64,000 bases of DNA from Nectonema munidae (Eukaryota > Nematomorpha > Nectonematoida > Nectonematidae), in assembly GCA_030549495.1 (NCBI GenBank), contig JAUIRK010001051.1, forward strand, positions 992,001 to 1,056,000, given 5' to 3'. The translations under genes were made by a program, and so were the position numbers. How positions within the stretch are numbered: the first letter of the stretch is position 1; every line of letters begins with the position of its first letter. Below are positions 22,950-35,437 of the stretch, piece by piece. The notes beneath the pieces are model-generated. The model was not told where the DNA came from and searched no databases. It was given only the letters and a program-made list of their open reading frames with translations.

Positions 22950-25390
22950 TACTAATCGTAGCACGCTTGCTACAATCAATGGACTCTCTCTAACACTTTG
23001 ATCCTGTCGCCTTTTCTTCATTTTGCAAGCACGCATCTTGAACAAGCACATTTTTCCTCATCATCACCGTTTTCTAGGCAAGCAAGTGCGGCTGCAAGCA
23101 CATATGATGTCCTATTTACTAAATGAGCGATGAACAGATAATTCTGATTGCATGGGACTAATCGTAGCACTCTCTGGAATGTCAAGTATCTCACTCTCAA
23201 ACTAAGCTAAGACAAATGTTGTGCAACTAATTTTCCCCATCACTTTGCCTGCATTCTTTATTTATCTTATCTTCATAACTAATTTTACTATATATTTTAA
23301 TACTTTTACTAATATTTTAACTACTTTACTTTTTAATACCTCCTTTTACAAAGTTCAGATGGAATTTGAAGGTTACAAATATTATCTGAAAAAGTAAACA
23401 TCAACTAGCAAGCTGTATTATTGCACAATTTCGTCATGCCGTGGTATGTTATGTTAAAGTTTAGTATAACTTATAAATTATATTGAAATTTTCCTTAAAT
23501 CTTTTACTTTGACTGTCAAATCATAAATTATTATCATTGTTATCAACAGTTTTCAAGTTTTTTTAATTTGCATATCTATTTAATTTATTAATTAAGTAAT
23601 CTTTCCCTTATATTTGTGATATTTAATTTAATATTTTTTTTTATTCTACGAATTTATAAAATAAAAGAGCTTAAAACGACTGATTAATTATACTAATTAA
23701 TTATAAAAATATCATGTAAAAATTAGTTATTAAAATCAATTATTACTACGACTAATGACATCCTAACTTAAAAGTTACTTTGTTTTCTTATATAAATGCT
23801 GCAATGAATTCTTCAATATATGATGCTCCGTCAATATGTTATTATAAACTTTATTCCACAACACCTTTTCCTTATAAGAAACGCTCATGTATATACATGT
23901 TTACAATCATTTTTTGATATTGCAAGTTGTGTTCAACTTGTAATTGCAAACTAATTTTGATTAATTTCTTATACTGCCTTTCTTTGATTTAATAACAGAC
24001 ATTTAAATTACTAGATAGTGTTATTTTTCATTTAATTTTTGCTCTAAATAATTTATTCAATATATATATTCTAAGTGTGTGTGTATGGTGCTGTAAAAAA
24101 TTATTAATATTATAGAAAAAGAAAAAGAATGTAAATGAAGCATTTTCAATTTTAAATGATAATGAGTTTTTCTCTACTCAAATCTTCATATGTCCACCGA
24201 AAAATTCAATAATAAGCGATGTAGATAGTGCTGATGAAAACCATGAACTTTCAATTTTGCAAAAAAGGCACTAAAAAAGATGTATTACGTGTGATGTTGC
24301 TCTTCATATGCACTGCTTCAACGCTTTTCACTCAAAATAATAATACTAATTTTTTCGTGCAATAAATTTGTTGTTTCTTCAAATATTTTTTATATTTTAT
24401 TGCTAGTAAAAATATATTCTTTTTAATGTGAAAGATTGACTTTTATTCATTTTAGATCTGAGTATACCTAGTTAATATTGCTATGTTGTAAAAAAAAGTT
24501 TTATATAGTAAAACATAAATATTTATCTGGAATCCATTCTTGAACTTAATAATGATTTCTAAAAATCTTTTTTTATTTGAAACAATCATAAAATTAGTCT
24601 TTTATATTGACTTTTAAGTTATTCAATTATACTTAGTTTTTTATATTGATAAAAGTTATCATGTACGACTTGAATTTTTTCATGTTATGAAAGTCATAAA
24701 ATAAGAAAACAGATTTTTTTCAAATATTAACCCTTGAGCGACTAGCTCATTGGAAATAACTGGCTTTGAGGCGGTAATATTATAAATAACGTCAAAGAAT
24801 TATAAAGGAAATGCCTTGTTTAAAAAAGTATTGAAATTTGAAAGTATATAAAAAGACTAATGGTTCTCTAATGGTTTTTGTTATATTTTTTTATATCAAC
24901 CAAAATAAAAAAAAATAGTTAAATTATAATCTAAAAATAGTTTAAAAAAATAATAAAACAGTATTCAAAAGCTTATCCAAAATGCAAAGTTAAATTGAAA
25001 ATTCAAATCTAATTATTATATGACTAATAAAAAACTATCAAACAATTATAGATTTATCTAACTTTTCAATTAATTTAACATCATCGAAAAATAAAAAAAT
25101 TAAATATGAGAGGTTTGGAAAAATAAGAAAAATAAATCTGAGAGTGATATAATTTTATGCCATTGAGCGAGAAAAATGCGTTGGGTTGTGCTTAAAGTTC
25201 ATCGCTCACTTAGTAAATATGACATCATATGTGCGCAGTTGCACTTGCATAGAAAGCGTGATGATGAGGTAAAATGTCTCTCTTCAACATGCGTGCTTGC
25301 AAAATGAATAGAAGGCGGCAGGTTCAAAGTGTTTGAGAGAGCCCATTGATTGTAGCAAGCGTGCTACGATTAGTCCCGTGTTACGATTCG
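22950..25390. mobile_element. Inverted-repeat element, 2.4 kb, 200+ bp arms
   Basis: 22954-23145 (CTAATCGTAGCACGCTTGCT.....CATATGATGTC) is mirrored by 25195-25370, with about 80-90% identity by eye, ending GTAGCAAGCGTGCTACGATT. The interior is AT-rich and almost non-coding, except 24105-24270, which reads FICPPKNSIISDVDSADEN and resembles the acidic N-terminus of PiggyBac transposases. No TTAA border was found, so the class is open. Confidence 0.6.
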
Positions 25391-25589
25391 CCGCATACCC
25401 AAACAAACATCATGCCAAGCTGCTCTGAAATTCCTATCAAACATATTTTACAGACGATGCGTGAGAGCTATATAATAATAATCCATTGTTACAATATGCA
25501 CACAATAAGTAAGCAATGTTTATCACAGTGTCTCCTCCTTGTGGTATTTTTGAGCAAACGCATGTTGATGATCCACTAGATTTTCTCAT

Positions 25590-25747
25590 CTTATTCTTTC
25601 ACAGTGATTCTATTTCTCTTTCTGTCTCCTCTGTTTTTCTCTTCCGCTTTCTCTGCTAAAACTCAATCATTCACTCAAGCTCTCTTCTTTCACTCAAGCT
25701 CTCTTCTCTTGTTTAAGCTCTCCTATCTCATTCAGCTCTCTTCTCTC
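25590..25747 (+). repeat. CT-rich simple sequence
   Basis: Imperfect CTCTCTTCTTTCACTCAAG-type repeats, immediately left of the hAT MITE. Confidence 0.5.
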
Positions 25748-25950
25748 CAGTGACGTAGCTAGGCTGGGCATGAGGGGCCGTGCTCACTCTCCTATGTACC
25801 TCATGGTGCACCCATGCATCTTATGCGATATCAGTTTTGGAAAATTTCTCCAATGAAAGGATCAAGAAAGTATAAATAAAGTTGCTCAAGTTTTTTGTTT
25901 TTAAATTGTGCCCCCTCCTCCCTATGAACTTTTTTCTGGCTACGCCACTG
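25748..25950. mobile_element. hAT MITE, 203 bp, 8-bp TSD (7/8)
   Basis: Starts CAGTGACGTAGCTAGGC and ends GGCTACGCCACTG. It is flanked by CTTCTCTC (25740-25747) and CTTCTGTC (25951-25958). Same terminal family as 729-878. Confidence 0.8.
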
Positions 25951-26570
25951 CTTCTGTCTAATTTGCATTTAGAGTTTAAATAGTTTTCAATCGTTACAAT
26001 TTTATATCAATAAATATTGTTTGAATATTTTGACTAGCTATTCAGTTTAAAAGCAAGAATACTCTATTTTCTTAATATTTGAGCAAAGATATTTTTTATA
26101 ATGTTCGATTGTTAAATTTTGTAACACTGTACATAATTAGTTAAATCATTTTTTTAAGAAAATTTGTTGATTATTATAATAAAAATATAATATATAAACA
26201 AAATGTTTCAGTTGTTAAAAATGTACTTATATATTTATAACAGCTGTCAGAATTTTATTTGTCGACAGAAATATTAAAAAAAAACGCGATGATTTTCTTT
26301 TCTCGTATATTATGATTTGTTAGTTTAAAAATAATTTTTTAATGATTGTGTTCTTAGACTTAAATAATTTTATAAAAAGTGATTAAACTACCATTTTTGT
26401 ATAGTATGATTCTTTACAATATGTAAAAAATCCTCTTATTATTTTGAAATTATTTTGAGAATAGACGGTTCCATTTTAGAATAGTGAAAATTGCTTTATT
26501 AGTTTATTTTGTGTCCTTTCTCTCTTATGTTAATTATGTAGCAAATTTTTCATATTCGAGTAAAAGGTAA

Positions 26571-26710
26571 GGTGCAGCAGGTGTAATTTCATTGACAAGG
26601 CACTGATGTACCGCTTATGGCAAACTATGAACAAATTCGTATCGATGAAGAATCGAATCCAGAGGCTTCCGTGCTGAGTCCATCATCTCAACCAATCTGC
26701 CATGCCACCC
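26571..26710 (-). mobile_element. tRNA-derived SINE, variant head
   Basis: On the minus strand the head reads TTGGTTGAGATGATGGAC and GGATTCGATTC, unlike copies 1-3. The body still carries CATAAGCGG, CAGTGCC and CAATGAAATTACACC at the same spacing as those copies. Confidence 0.65.
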
Positions 26711-28690
26711 ATAGAGTTTGCTCTAGGGAATATGTCAAATTAGGTTTCAAAAATCTTAAGTTATGCTGTAAAAAATTTTAATTTTTGTTGAAGCTCTATA
26801 ATTTTTTCTGATAGACTTTTTTTTCAAAAGTTATAAAAGCAAATCATTGCAAAATGTTAAAATTTATTTTACATTTTGTAGCTTGCACCAATTTAGCTTT
26901 TAAACTATTTTTGAATGATGCTGAAAAAATGAAGTAATGCAATCTTAATTTATTGTTTGCACAATTTTATCTTTATTTTATATCCTTTTTTGAGAGTCTA
27001 ACTAACTTATACTTATTCTTATACACTAAAAAGAATGAAAAAATTCGATTACACAGTTTTCTAACTTTAGTTCTGTTTTACATTTTTGATAGAAATTACC
27101 TCAGAAAAGTGATGTAATTTGCATGTGTTTTTTATTATTTATTTTTCTCAATAAAACATTTTTTCATTTTTTAGGAAGAAGAAACAACTAAAAATTAATG
27201 AATGTTTTTTTCATTCAATAAAATTCCCAATTTTTTATTGTTAAGTGATATCTTTACCCCTTTTCTACACATAATTTTGAGAGGGTGCGCATCTATTTGA
27301 AGTGAGAAAGAAGGAGCTATATATAAGTCATCATTCATTGTTGACGTTAAGCTTAATAGGGCGGGGTTAAAGTTTACATTAGGCTTAATTAAGAATGAAA
27401 TAGAATAGACAAGACAGGAGTAGGAATTCAAAAAAATTTGTTGTCTTTTTTCGAAGATGCTTGAAAGTACGCCCTCCCTCCAATAATTTCAAGGATGTGC
27501 GCCCCTGAATCAATGACATTTTTTCATATAAACATCGCAGGGTGTCTAGTAGATTCTTTTCCTTCAGACTACATTCACTCATATAAAACTCTCCAACCTT
27601 CAGTTATTTGTTTTCAGTGAATTAAATATCCTTTCATCAATTCCTGTAATGTGCCTGATAGACTACTTCATTTTCAAATGAAAAGCCTATTCCACACCCC
27701 CCCTCCCTCTCTCCTCCAATAATTTTGGATTTTTTTGACTAGTGTATATGCGATATGCAAATTTAATTAAAATATTTTCGCTGGAAGTATAGTCTTTAAA
27801 TTTCACCAATTTTTAAAAAAAATATAAAGTAGTCTTATATATTTAGGTATGCGCTGAATACATTTTATTTTAAATGATTGCTTGAATATTTAGTCTCCCG
27901 TGATATTTCCAGACCACTAATTTGAAAATTGCAAAAAAAAATTGCCCCAATAATTTTGAGGATGTGCGCCCCTGACTCTTATATATTGTGCCTAGATAGA
28001 AAGGGTATTTGGATACAATATTTCTTCCAACTTACCATCCAAAAATATAATTAAATATAGAGACAATAAAATTTTTTTTTAATTGTCAGTATTTATTTTA
28101 AAGAATTCTAATTGCGATTTTTTAATAAAGAAAATGTAGTTCATTATCAAGTATCCAAAAAAAAGGCTGTTGAATTTTTTCTCTCGATCTGTTAATAAAA
28201 TAAGAATGAAAATAAAAATTAATGAATATCTATTGCAACTGATTAAAGGAGCTATAAAGTAAAATTTCTTAGAATAATCACAATAAATTCGATAAATTCA
28301 TAGATTTAAAATAAAAAACACTTACTTATTAAAATAATGAATAAATATCTAATAGTTTATACATAAATATATAATTTTATTATAGAAATTTATTTTAAAA
28401 ATTTAAAAGATCTTTAAATTTAAATACTTTTTTAAGACAAAAAGAGTAGAAATTTTTTTTGATAATAACAATACTTGTAATCGGTATTATATTGAATAAA
28501 GAAGATACTAAAATTAAAAGAAAGCTCTTTTAAGCATTTCTCATACTTGTCTGTCGGTAAGTAAAATCGCTTGTAGACATGTTTTAGTCATGCCAGAATC
28601 AAAACAAGAATCACAGGGATATTTTTCTCGATATTGTCATTATTCACACGGAAAGCATTTTTTCCATCTAATGCACCAATCCTTTTCGCT
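26711..28690. other. No gene recognised; scattered short repeats
   Basis: AT-rich. A GGATGTGCGCCCCTGA phrase with a CAATAATTT flank occurs at about 27480-27510 and again at 27945-27980, so part of this is repeat-derived. Nothing coding is supported. Confidence 0.4.
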
Positions 28691-28696
28691 GCCTAG

Positions 28697-29257
28697 TTAA
28701 CAATGTGCTATATCCTGTCGATGATTTAGCCATTTCTTAATTTTGCTTTTTTTCTTGAGAATTGTAGAGATAGTTGAATGTGAGAAGCCATGACTGTCAG
28801 CAATAGCTTTGATATTCTTACCATCCCCATACTTGTTAATGACTTTAACTTTTATATCCAAGTCGATAGCTTTCCTCTGCTTATTAGGACCGAATCTAGT
28901 AGGTGAATTTTTACATATATCCCTTCGTTTTCCAGTCATCATGAAGGGATGAAGTTGTATATTAAATGTAATTCATCTAAAAATTTGAAGATTAACTTTA
29001 AGTATAGACTAGCTAGCAGCTTGTTAATGTTACAACAGGGACGGCGTAGTGAGCGCATGTGTTTGTGTGTGAGAGAGGGAAGGAGGGAGGATTCTGCAGA
29101 CTCTAGGTAAGCGCAAACATTCGCATACACTCACAAATCGCCTGTTTTGTAGGCGCTCGGATACGAATGCAGTAAAAGAATACTTTTTTATTTTAAGAGG
29201 CCGTTGCAACTCCGAGTCATCGTAAAACGAGATCGTTGTAAGCGAGTACTGATTGTA
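28697..29257 (-). mobile_element. Tigger1-like element, 5' fragment
   Basis: Minus-strand 28942-28697 encodes an 81-residue CENP-B/psq-type HTH (RKAIDLDIKVKVINKYGDGK, FSHSTISTILKKKSKI). The 5' terminal repeat region lies at 29195-29255 and on the minus strand reads CAATCAGTACTCGCTTACAA then CGATCTCGTTTTACGATG, next to TA. The DDE domain and the other end are missing. Confidence 0.75.
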
Positions 29258-29464
29258 TATTCAACTTTTTTTATTTAAAAATTTTTATAGGTCAATAAAG
29301 CAATAATAATCCAATAAAGGCAATTTAGAATTAATATTTTGTTAAAAATATTTTTTTGAAATTCCTAAATTATATGGCATTTTTGTTTCATAAAAATTAT
29401 AAAACAAGAGAATAATGTAACTATATAGACTTAAATTTATATATATATAATATAACCTAATTTT

Positions 29465-30600
29465 ATTAGCGAAAAAGTAGGCAAAAAAAGCCTATAAAAA
29501 TATTCGTATCATTTTTTATAAAAAAGAAAAAAAAATTAACCATGATCAAACATTTTCTCTTTCCAAAAATTATCGAGCCTGTTCTTAAAAATATTTAAAG
29601 ACGGAGAATATAAAACGAAATCAGACAAAGAATTCCAATCATTTATCATACGTTGTGAAAAAAATCTTTTCAAAAACTTTTTGCAATGACCCTCTCTAAA
29701 CTTGTAAGAATGAAATCTTTGCAATCTTTAGGAGAATTCTGGTAAAACTTGTGAAATTGTTCTCGAATGACCATTTACAATATTGAATACAGTAACCATA
29801 TCATTTCTTTTGAATCTGTACATCATCGAGGGCAAATTCAACTATTTTTAGTTTTTCCTTATATTTCAGATGTTTCATTCCAAGAATCTTTTTAGTGATT
29901 GTTCTTTAAACTCTTTCAATGTTCGCAGCATCCCAGGAATAAAAAGGATAAACAATGACATTTCCATACTCGAAAATCGGTCTAATAAGTGTTTTATATA
30001 GAAGTGGAGCTCTGTTGGCATCAAACAAATGCGAAGCATTTGTGCACTTTATGAAAAACTTGAAAGCCTTTGACAATGAGATATTTTCTCTAGAATCAAG
30101 ATTAGTGTTGACAATTACATCAAGATCTTTCGGTGTATCCATTTTTTCAGTTTATGTCCTCCAATGAAGAATGATTTATCATTTTGTAATCCAATTTGTA
30201 GGTGGGTACACTTGTCTAGATTCAGTTTAATTCCCATCTATTACACCAATGAAAGATGCTCATTAAGTCACTCTGCAAGCTAGCTTTATCATCAGAATTA
30301 GAGACGTTGTAAATTTTAATATCATCGGCAAACACTTTTAGTTTGGAGCTAACTATGTTCAAGAGGTCATTCAAAAAAATATTAAACAGCAAGGGACCCA
30401 GAACAGATCCTTGCGGTACACCACTTGTAAGTGGGATTTCTTGAGAATAACTCCCATTTACAACAAAAATTTGTTTTCTATCTTTAAAGAAATCGGCTAA
30501 TAATGACAGTAGATTTCCTTTTATGCCAAATGATTCTAGCTTATCTCTTCTAGCTTATTATAGGGCATTTTTTTATCTAAGGCATGGTGATTATAAGAGG
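29465..30600 (-). mobile_element. LINE 3' fragment (reverse transcriptase), copy 1
   Basis: The minus-strand reading gives LTSGVPQGSVLGPLLFNIF near 30430-30365, VFADDIKIYNVSNSDD near 30330 (FADD instead of YADD), RAPLLYKTLIRPIFEYGNV near 30010 and the C-terminus FFSQRMINDWNSLSDFV near 29650. Frameshifts and stops make it dead. The order and motifs fit a CR1/jockey-type non-LTR element, truncated 5'. The 3' tail holds an AGGC/GCCT hairpin at about 29480-29495. Confidence 0.85.
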
Positions 30601-31924
30601 GATACTTACGCAGAAAACAATTGATACATTTATGATTTTCAGCATCTTTAGTTAACACACAGGAATTAAAAGAGTGATTCCCAATTAGAACATTGTTTGT
30701 AAGAATAAAAATCAAAAACTTGATGGCAACTATATTTAAGATATAAGTATCATCATTAGTTTAAATCAATTTCCTTATTTAAGGATTAACTATGAGAACT
30801 ACGATTTTTTTAATTAAGTTTGTGTTAACTTTGGAAAATAATACTTTGAAAACTTTTTTATCCTTCGTAAAATTTTTTATGTACGTGGTTTTATCAAGAA
30901 TATAGTTGAAGAGTTCATTGTCATTTAAATCATGATCATAATTTTTAACATAATTTTTAGGAAAAAACTAGGATTTTGGAATAGATTTGTTATAGTTAAG
31001 TTTATTTTTTAAAGTTTTTTTGCAGTTTGCATGGAGCATCAGTAAAATATATTTTAATGTTTTTTCATTGTTGTATAGCTTAGATATGATAATATGGGGA
31101 AGAGCATTATTAGAAAAGACTTAAAATCCCATTTTATTATTAATATTGTCAAATTTGACTTTAATATAATTGTTTTTTTACAAAAAATATTATTTTTTTG
31201 GAGACGCTATCATTGTTATTTTTTCAACTAAATTAAAATTATTTAGCTGTCCAAACATTCTATTAGAAAAAAGGAATAATAAATCAAAAAGAAAAAAAAA
31301 AAGAAATTTCTGTTATTAGAAATATAAAGAATTGTAAATTTTTAATTGTGTTGAAAAAATATAAATTTTTTTGAAATTAATTTATAAAATGAGATATAAA
31401 ATTAAATTTATTATATATATATAAACATAAAATAATTGAAATTGTTAATATATAATTATTAAAAGAAACTAATTTAAAATACAATAATAAAATTTTTTTC
31501 TAAAATTTAATTTTTATTAAAATTTTTGAATTATTTTACCACTCCATGAAAGTAAGCAGACGAAAATAAGGAAATGAAGAATACATCCTAAAAACCTAAA
31601 GTACGAGTTTTTATTTACATGATAAAAATTAAATTTTTAAACACTCTTTTTAATATTTTAAAAATATTATTTTTGTTTTTAATTGGATAAACATAATTTG
31701 ATAAAAGAATTAAAAAATAATGAATTTGTTAATTAACAAAACAAAATCCTGTCTTTTTCTCAAAGTAAGTAATAATTTGGTACTCTTCTGTTATCCCCCC
31801 CCCCCCCTCTACTAAAAATTTTTTTTTAATGAATGATTTATTTTTTTTACTGATTCATCAACATTTCTCTGATTATTATATAATATCATTTAGAATTTTT
31901 TTAGAATAGGAAAAAAATTTAGTT
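30601..31924. other. AT-rich, nothing recognised
   Basis: A/T-dominated sequence, with a C run at 31797-31807. No supported gene or element. Confidence 0.4.
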
Positions 31925-32144
31925 AAATTTTTAGTTTCCTTTCTGGGACAATAAACATAAAATTTTCTTTTGTCTCGCTTCAGATTCCTACAAAATCCCA
32001 TTGTTGAGGAAGTATACGTCCAACATGATTTTTTCTTTTGGTGAACAAACTTTCATCTATTTCTACAGTCATGTTGAGTCCTCCAATCATTCTAGGATTA
32101 GCTAGATGTTGGGCACCTATTTCTCTCAAATAGTTGTTCCAATC
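31925..32144 (-). pseudogene. Merlin/IS1595-type transposase fragment
   Basis: The minus strand reads IGGLNMTVEIDESLFTKRKN, HVGRILPQQWDFVGI, a stop, then ETKENFMFIVPERK. The pattern (I/V)EIDES-F-KRK-H-GR------W-(F/V)-GI is that of ISXO2-like DDE transposases (IS1595 and eukaryotic Merlin). The fragment stops exactly where a hAT terminus starts. Confidence 0.7.
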
Positions 32145-32422
32145 ACAGTGCCGGATTAAGGGTTTCGTGGCCTCAATGCAAACTTTTAGATTGGCCTAGA
32201 CTATCAGAAGAAAAATCCAAGGGAGAGGGGGGGGGGGGGGGGTTACAAAATTTTTTGAGAACCTTTATTTTTACCAAAATAAGCTAATCGAAAAAGTTGT
32301 TTTGAAGGCCTCTCTATAGTTACAGGCCTGATATGAATTAATATAAATTTTAAAATATAAAAAAAAAATTATTATTGCACAATTTAAAATTTAAACTTTT
32401 TAGATTTTAGTATTGCACATTT

Positions 32423-34192
32423 TCAAATTTTAACTTTTCTAGATTTTATTGTAGCAAATTTATCTATAATTGAGGTGAAGTCGATTTCATCTAGAACCCC
32501 TCTTTCAATACACATAAGTGCCAGTACCCCAAGGCGATCCTGTGTCATAATAAATCGCTTCACATCCATAATTCTGGATAACTGCAAAAAAGAGCGTTCT
32601 CCCGAGCAATTAGTAGACATTAATGACAAATATATTCTAAAAATTACCTCAGTGTTCGGGAATGCAGTATATACCCCCTTTGTCTGTAATAACTTGAAAA
32701 TGTATTGGGCAATACCCGTTGACTCTTTTCTGTTGTATTTATTTGACTCTTCTTTGTACTAAAAAATAAAGTGTCTAAATTCTGAGTAAAATTCAGAAGA
32801 TAAATCTTTTTAGTATACATTAACAAGTCTTTCGATTGAAACTTTAATATCTTCATTGGACATCGAATAAAATTCGGTTATACCAAAATGCTCTTGAACA
32901 AATGAATATGGCGTTGCTTCAAACCACTGCTGAGCTGGTCATAGGAACAAGACAATTAGACTCCTGTTTAACATAAGATAACAAAATTCCCCATCGATGT
33001 GTATAAAGTTATATAACTTGTGCAAAAACCCGAAGTAAGAAACAGATTCAACGCAACAGTCCACTCCAGATTGGCCTACTAAATTAAGCGAGCGACATGC
33101 GCACGGAATATAATCGACTAAGTGATTCTTTTTTTTCAAAATTTGCTGCATTCCAATATATTTGCCAGACATATTGCTTGCATTGTCATAGGTCTGTCCA
33201 CGGTAGTAATAAAAATCAATCTTCTGCTTCGACAAGTACTGAAGAAGAGTATTTGCGAGATTCTGGCCAGTGTGACTGGAAATATTGATAAAAGTGAGAA
33301 ATTGTTCTACGGGTTCATAATTTGTCGTGTTAACATGACGAATAATTATTGTTAGCTGGTCTGTACGAGAAATATCTGGTGCTAAATCCACTGAAACAGA
33401 GAAATATCTAGACCTAGCAATCTCTTCTTTGATGAAACTGAGCACTTTATGGCCCATTAACGTAACAATTTCATCACATATTGTGTTAGAAAGGTAGGAT
33501 GAATGACCGCGCCCGCGATTTGTAAATTGACGAATATATTGAGATAAAAAAGGATCAAATTGACCAATCAGTTCTAATATTTCCAAATAATTACCATTGC
33601 TCCTAGAACGGATAATCTCATTGCTTCCTCGAAGTGGTAAACCCCTTTTACAAAGAAATTTAATTGTCGCAACACAACGTGTAAGCACATTTTTCCAATA
33701 ACTTTTTTGCTCGCAAATATTTTTGTATAACTTTAAATAATGCGGCCAGCAGCAGAAGAGCGGTCAGTTAGAGTCATAATAGAGTGAATATGTTTTGCGC
33801 TCGTTTCATGAACTTTCAAAGTTTGATTAATATTTTTCAAGTCACTATCTACTGATGTACATAATTTTATATTTCTATCTGAAGAAAACAACATACATGG
33901 AAAGCAAAATAAACTAGTCCTGGATGGAGAATAAACAAGCCACTCACGATCGACAATCTCCCCATTTGGTAAAACGCATGAAAATGCACTAGGATAAGAA
34001 AGCGATTCATCCCAGAATATTCGCGTTTGGTTTCTGGATATTCATTTGCTTTATTTCGAAAGTGGTCTATACCAGTACTAATGAGTACATCACGCATTTT
34101 CTCTATGTTTTCCAGCAAACCAACATCATTTGTTACAACTTGAATTGATTGTAAACTCTGAATGTCTGTACTGGATGAAGTTTCTACATCAC

Positions 34193-34227
<35 letters not shown>

Positions 34228-34439
34228 TCATAGCTATAACTTTTGTCCTGCTCAGTTTCAGGTTGAGAAAAACAGGATAATCGTCTTTTTAGGTTTTCAC
34301 TTCTGTTTTCAGCTTCTTTATCTTTATCAACAAACTGGTAAAATGAAGATTTACGAGTTTTGGCCAGAAGGAAGTCTTCTTTTTCTTTCGATTCTTGGGC
34401 TCTTTCCCAGCCACTTTTACGTTTTGACATGAAAAACAA
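32423..34439 (-). pseudogene. hAT transposase (DUF4371/ZMYM-like) pseudogene
   Basis: Minus-strand order: 34439 start with KRKSGWERAQESKEKE and an acidic region with ten Asp; a TTF-type zinc-finger segment near 33950 (REWLVYSPSRTSLFCFPCMLF); 33688-32939, an open 249-codon stretch with FKEEI-type core (RSRYFSVSVDLAPDISRTDQ, YYRGQTYDNASNMSGKY); and 32629-32423, the hAT dimerisation tail (NCSGERSFLQLSRIM, RLGVLALMCIERG). Frame breaks near 33860, 33700 and 32900-32650 make it non-functional as one protein. Confidence 0.87.
34186..34224 (+). repeat. (ATC)n microsatellite in hAT pseudogene
   Basis: About 12 ATC units. On the minus strand it encodes the poly-Asp run of the transposase. Confidence 0.85.
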
Positions 34440-34440
34440 T

Positions 34441-35150
34441 GTAAATTAAAGAATTTAAGTATTTCTGAAGAAAAATAAAAAACTCAATATATAAAATGTT
34501 TTTAAAAATGAAAACGATTTACCACTTACTTACTTTCGAAACTAAGAAACATGGCACCGCCATTTTATTTAAGGATAAGTTTATCAAAGAAATTTAATAA
34601 AAATTTAAATATAAATTCATAAAATTAATTTTTTTTAATTCACGTTTTTTTTATATTGAATACTTTTTTATACGGCGTAAAATGTAGCTATAAGCACTAA
34701 AATATTACGAAAAACTCTTGTTTTAATAAATTCGTGTATGGGGTGGATTAGGTTTAGGATTTACGAACAAGCTATTAGATGTATTACACGGGTCACTAAT
34801 TTTAGCTCTCAACTGAAGATTTCCTATATATTGAGTGTGGATTTCTGAATTTCGATTTCTGCATTGTTTGAGTCACCAAAATTTTCTTTTCTAGATAGTG
34901 ATCATGAGAATAAACTTCAAGAACGCCAGTTTCTATAAATGATATGAATAACATACAAACAACGTTCTATTCCACCAAAGAGTTTAAAGTTTAAATATTG
35001 CTTTTAAACTTCACAAATATAATTACACAAATCAATAATACTTATGTCGATGTCACGTTCAATTAGATTCTGAGACATATTTATCATACCTAAATCTCAA
35101 CCGGCAAAAAAGGAGCTTGTGCAAATCAATTTTAAAAAATTGTGTCAATT
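34441..35150. other. No gene recognised
   Basis: AT-rich spacer between the hAT copy and the foldback region. Probably includes hAT untranslated sequence. Confidence 0.35.
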
Positions 35151-35205
35151 AGCCCTATTAGTGACCGGGGCTATTTTAGCCCCTCCCCTCTCCTCCTCAA
35201 CTAAA
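35151..35205 (+). repeat. Short repeat, inverted partner at 43.44 kb
   Basis: CCTATTAGTGACCGGGGCTA then TTTTAGCCCCTCC is similar to the reverse strand of 43445-43510 (CCTATTCGTGACGGG and GGCTATTTTAGCGCTCC). Confidence 0.5.
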
Positions 35206-35437
35206 ATTTCTATTGTACAAAATTAGCTATATTATATTCCCTTAAACTTTTTGACTTTTCCTAAAATCGTTAGCTGCATCTTTTGATACCATTTTCATGG
35301 TAGTTGAATGACCCTCCCATGTCAATCAAAATCAAATGTACATTTTTTTCAACAAAATTTTTATATTATAATGTCTATAACTTATAACTTAGTGTTTATT
35401 TTAAATACACTCCTGAAAATTTTTATTGATATATATA

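Larger units (their letters stand above)
32146..34440 (-). mobile_element. hAT transposon copy (left end defined only)
   Basis: Starts with CAGTGCCGGATTAAGG at 32146, a terminus of hAT type. The transposase pseudogene follows on the minus strand. The expected mirrored terminus and an 8-bp TCCAATCA duplication were not found right of 34440. Confidence 0.65.
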
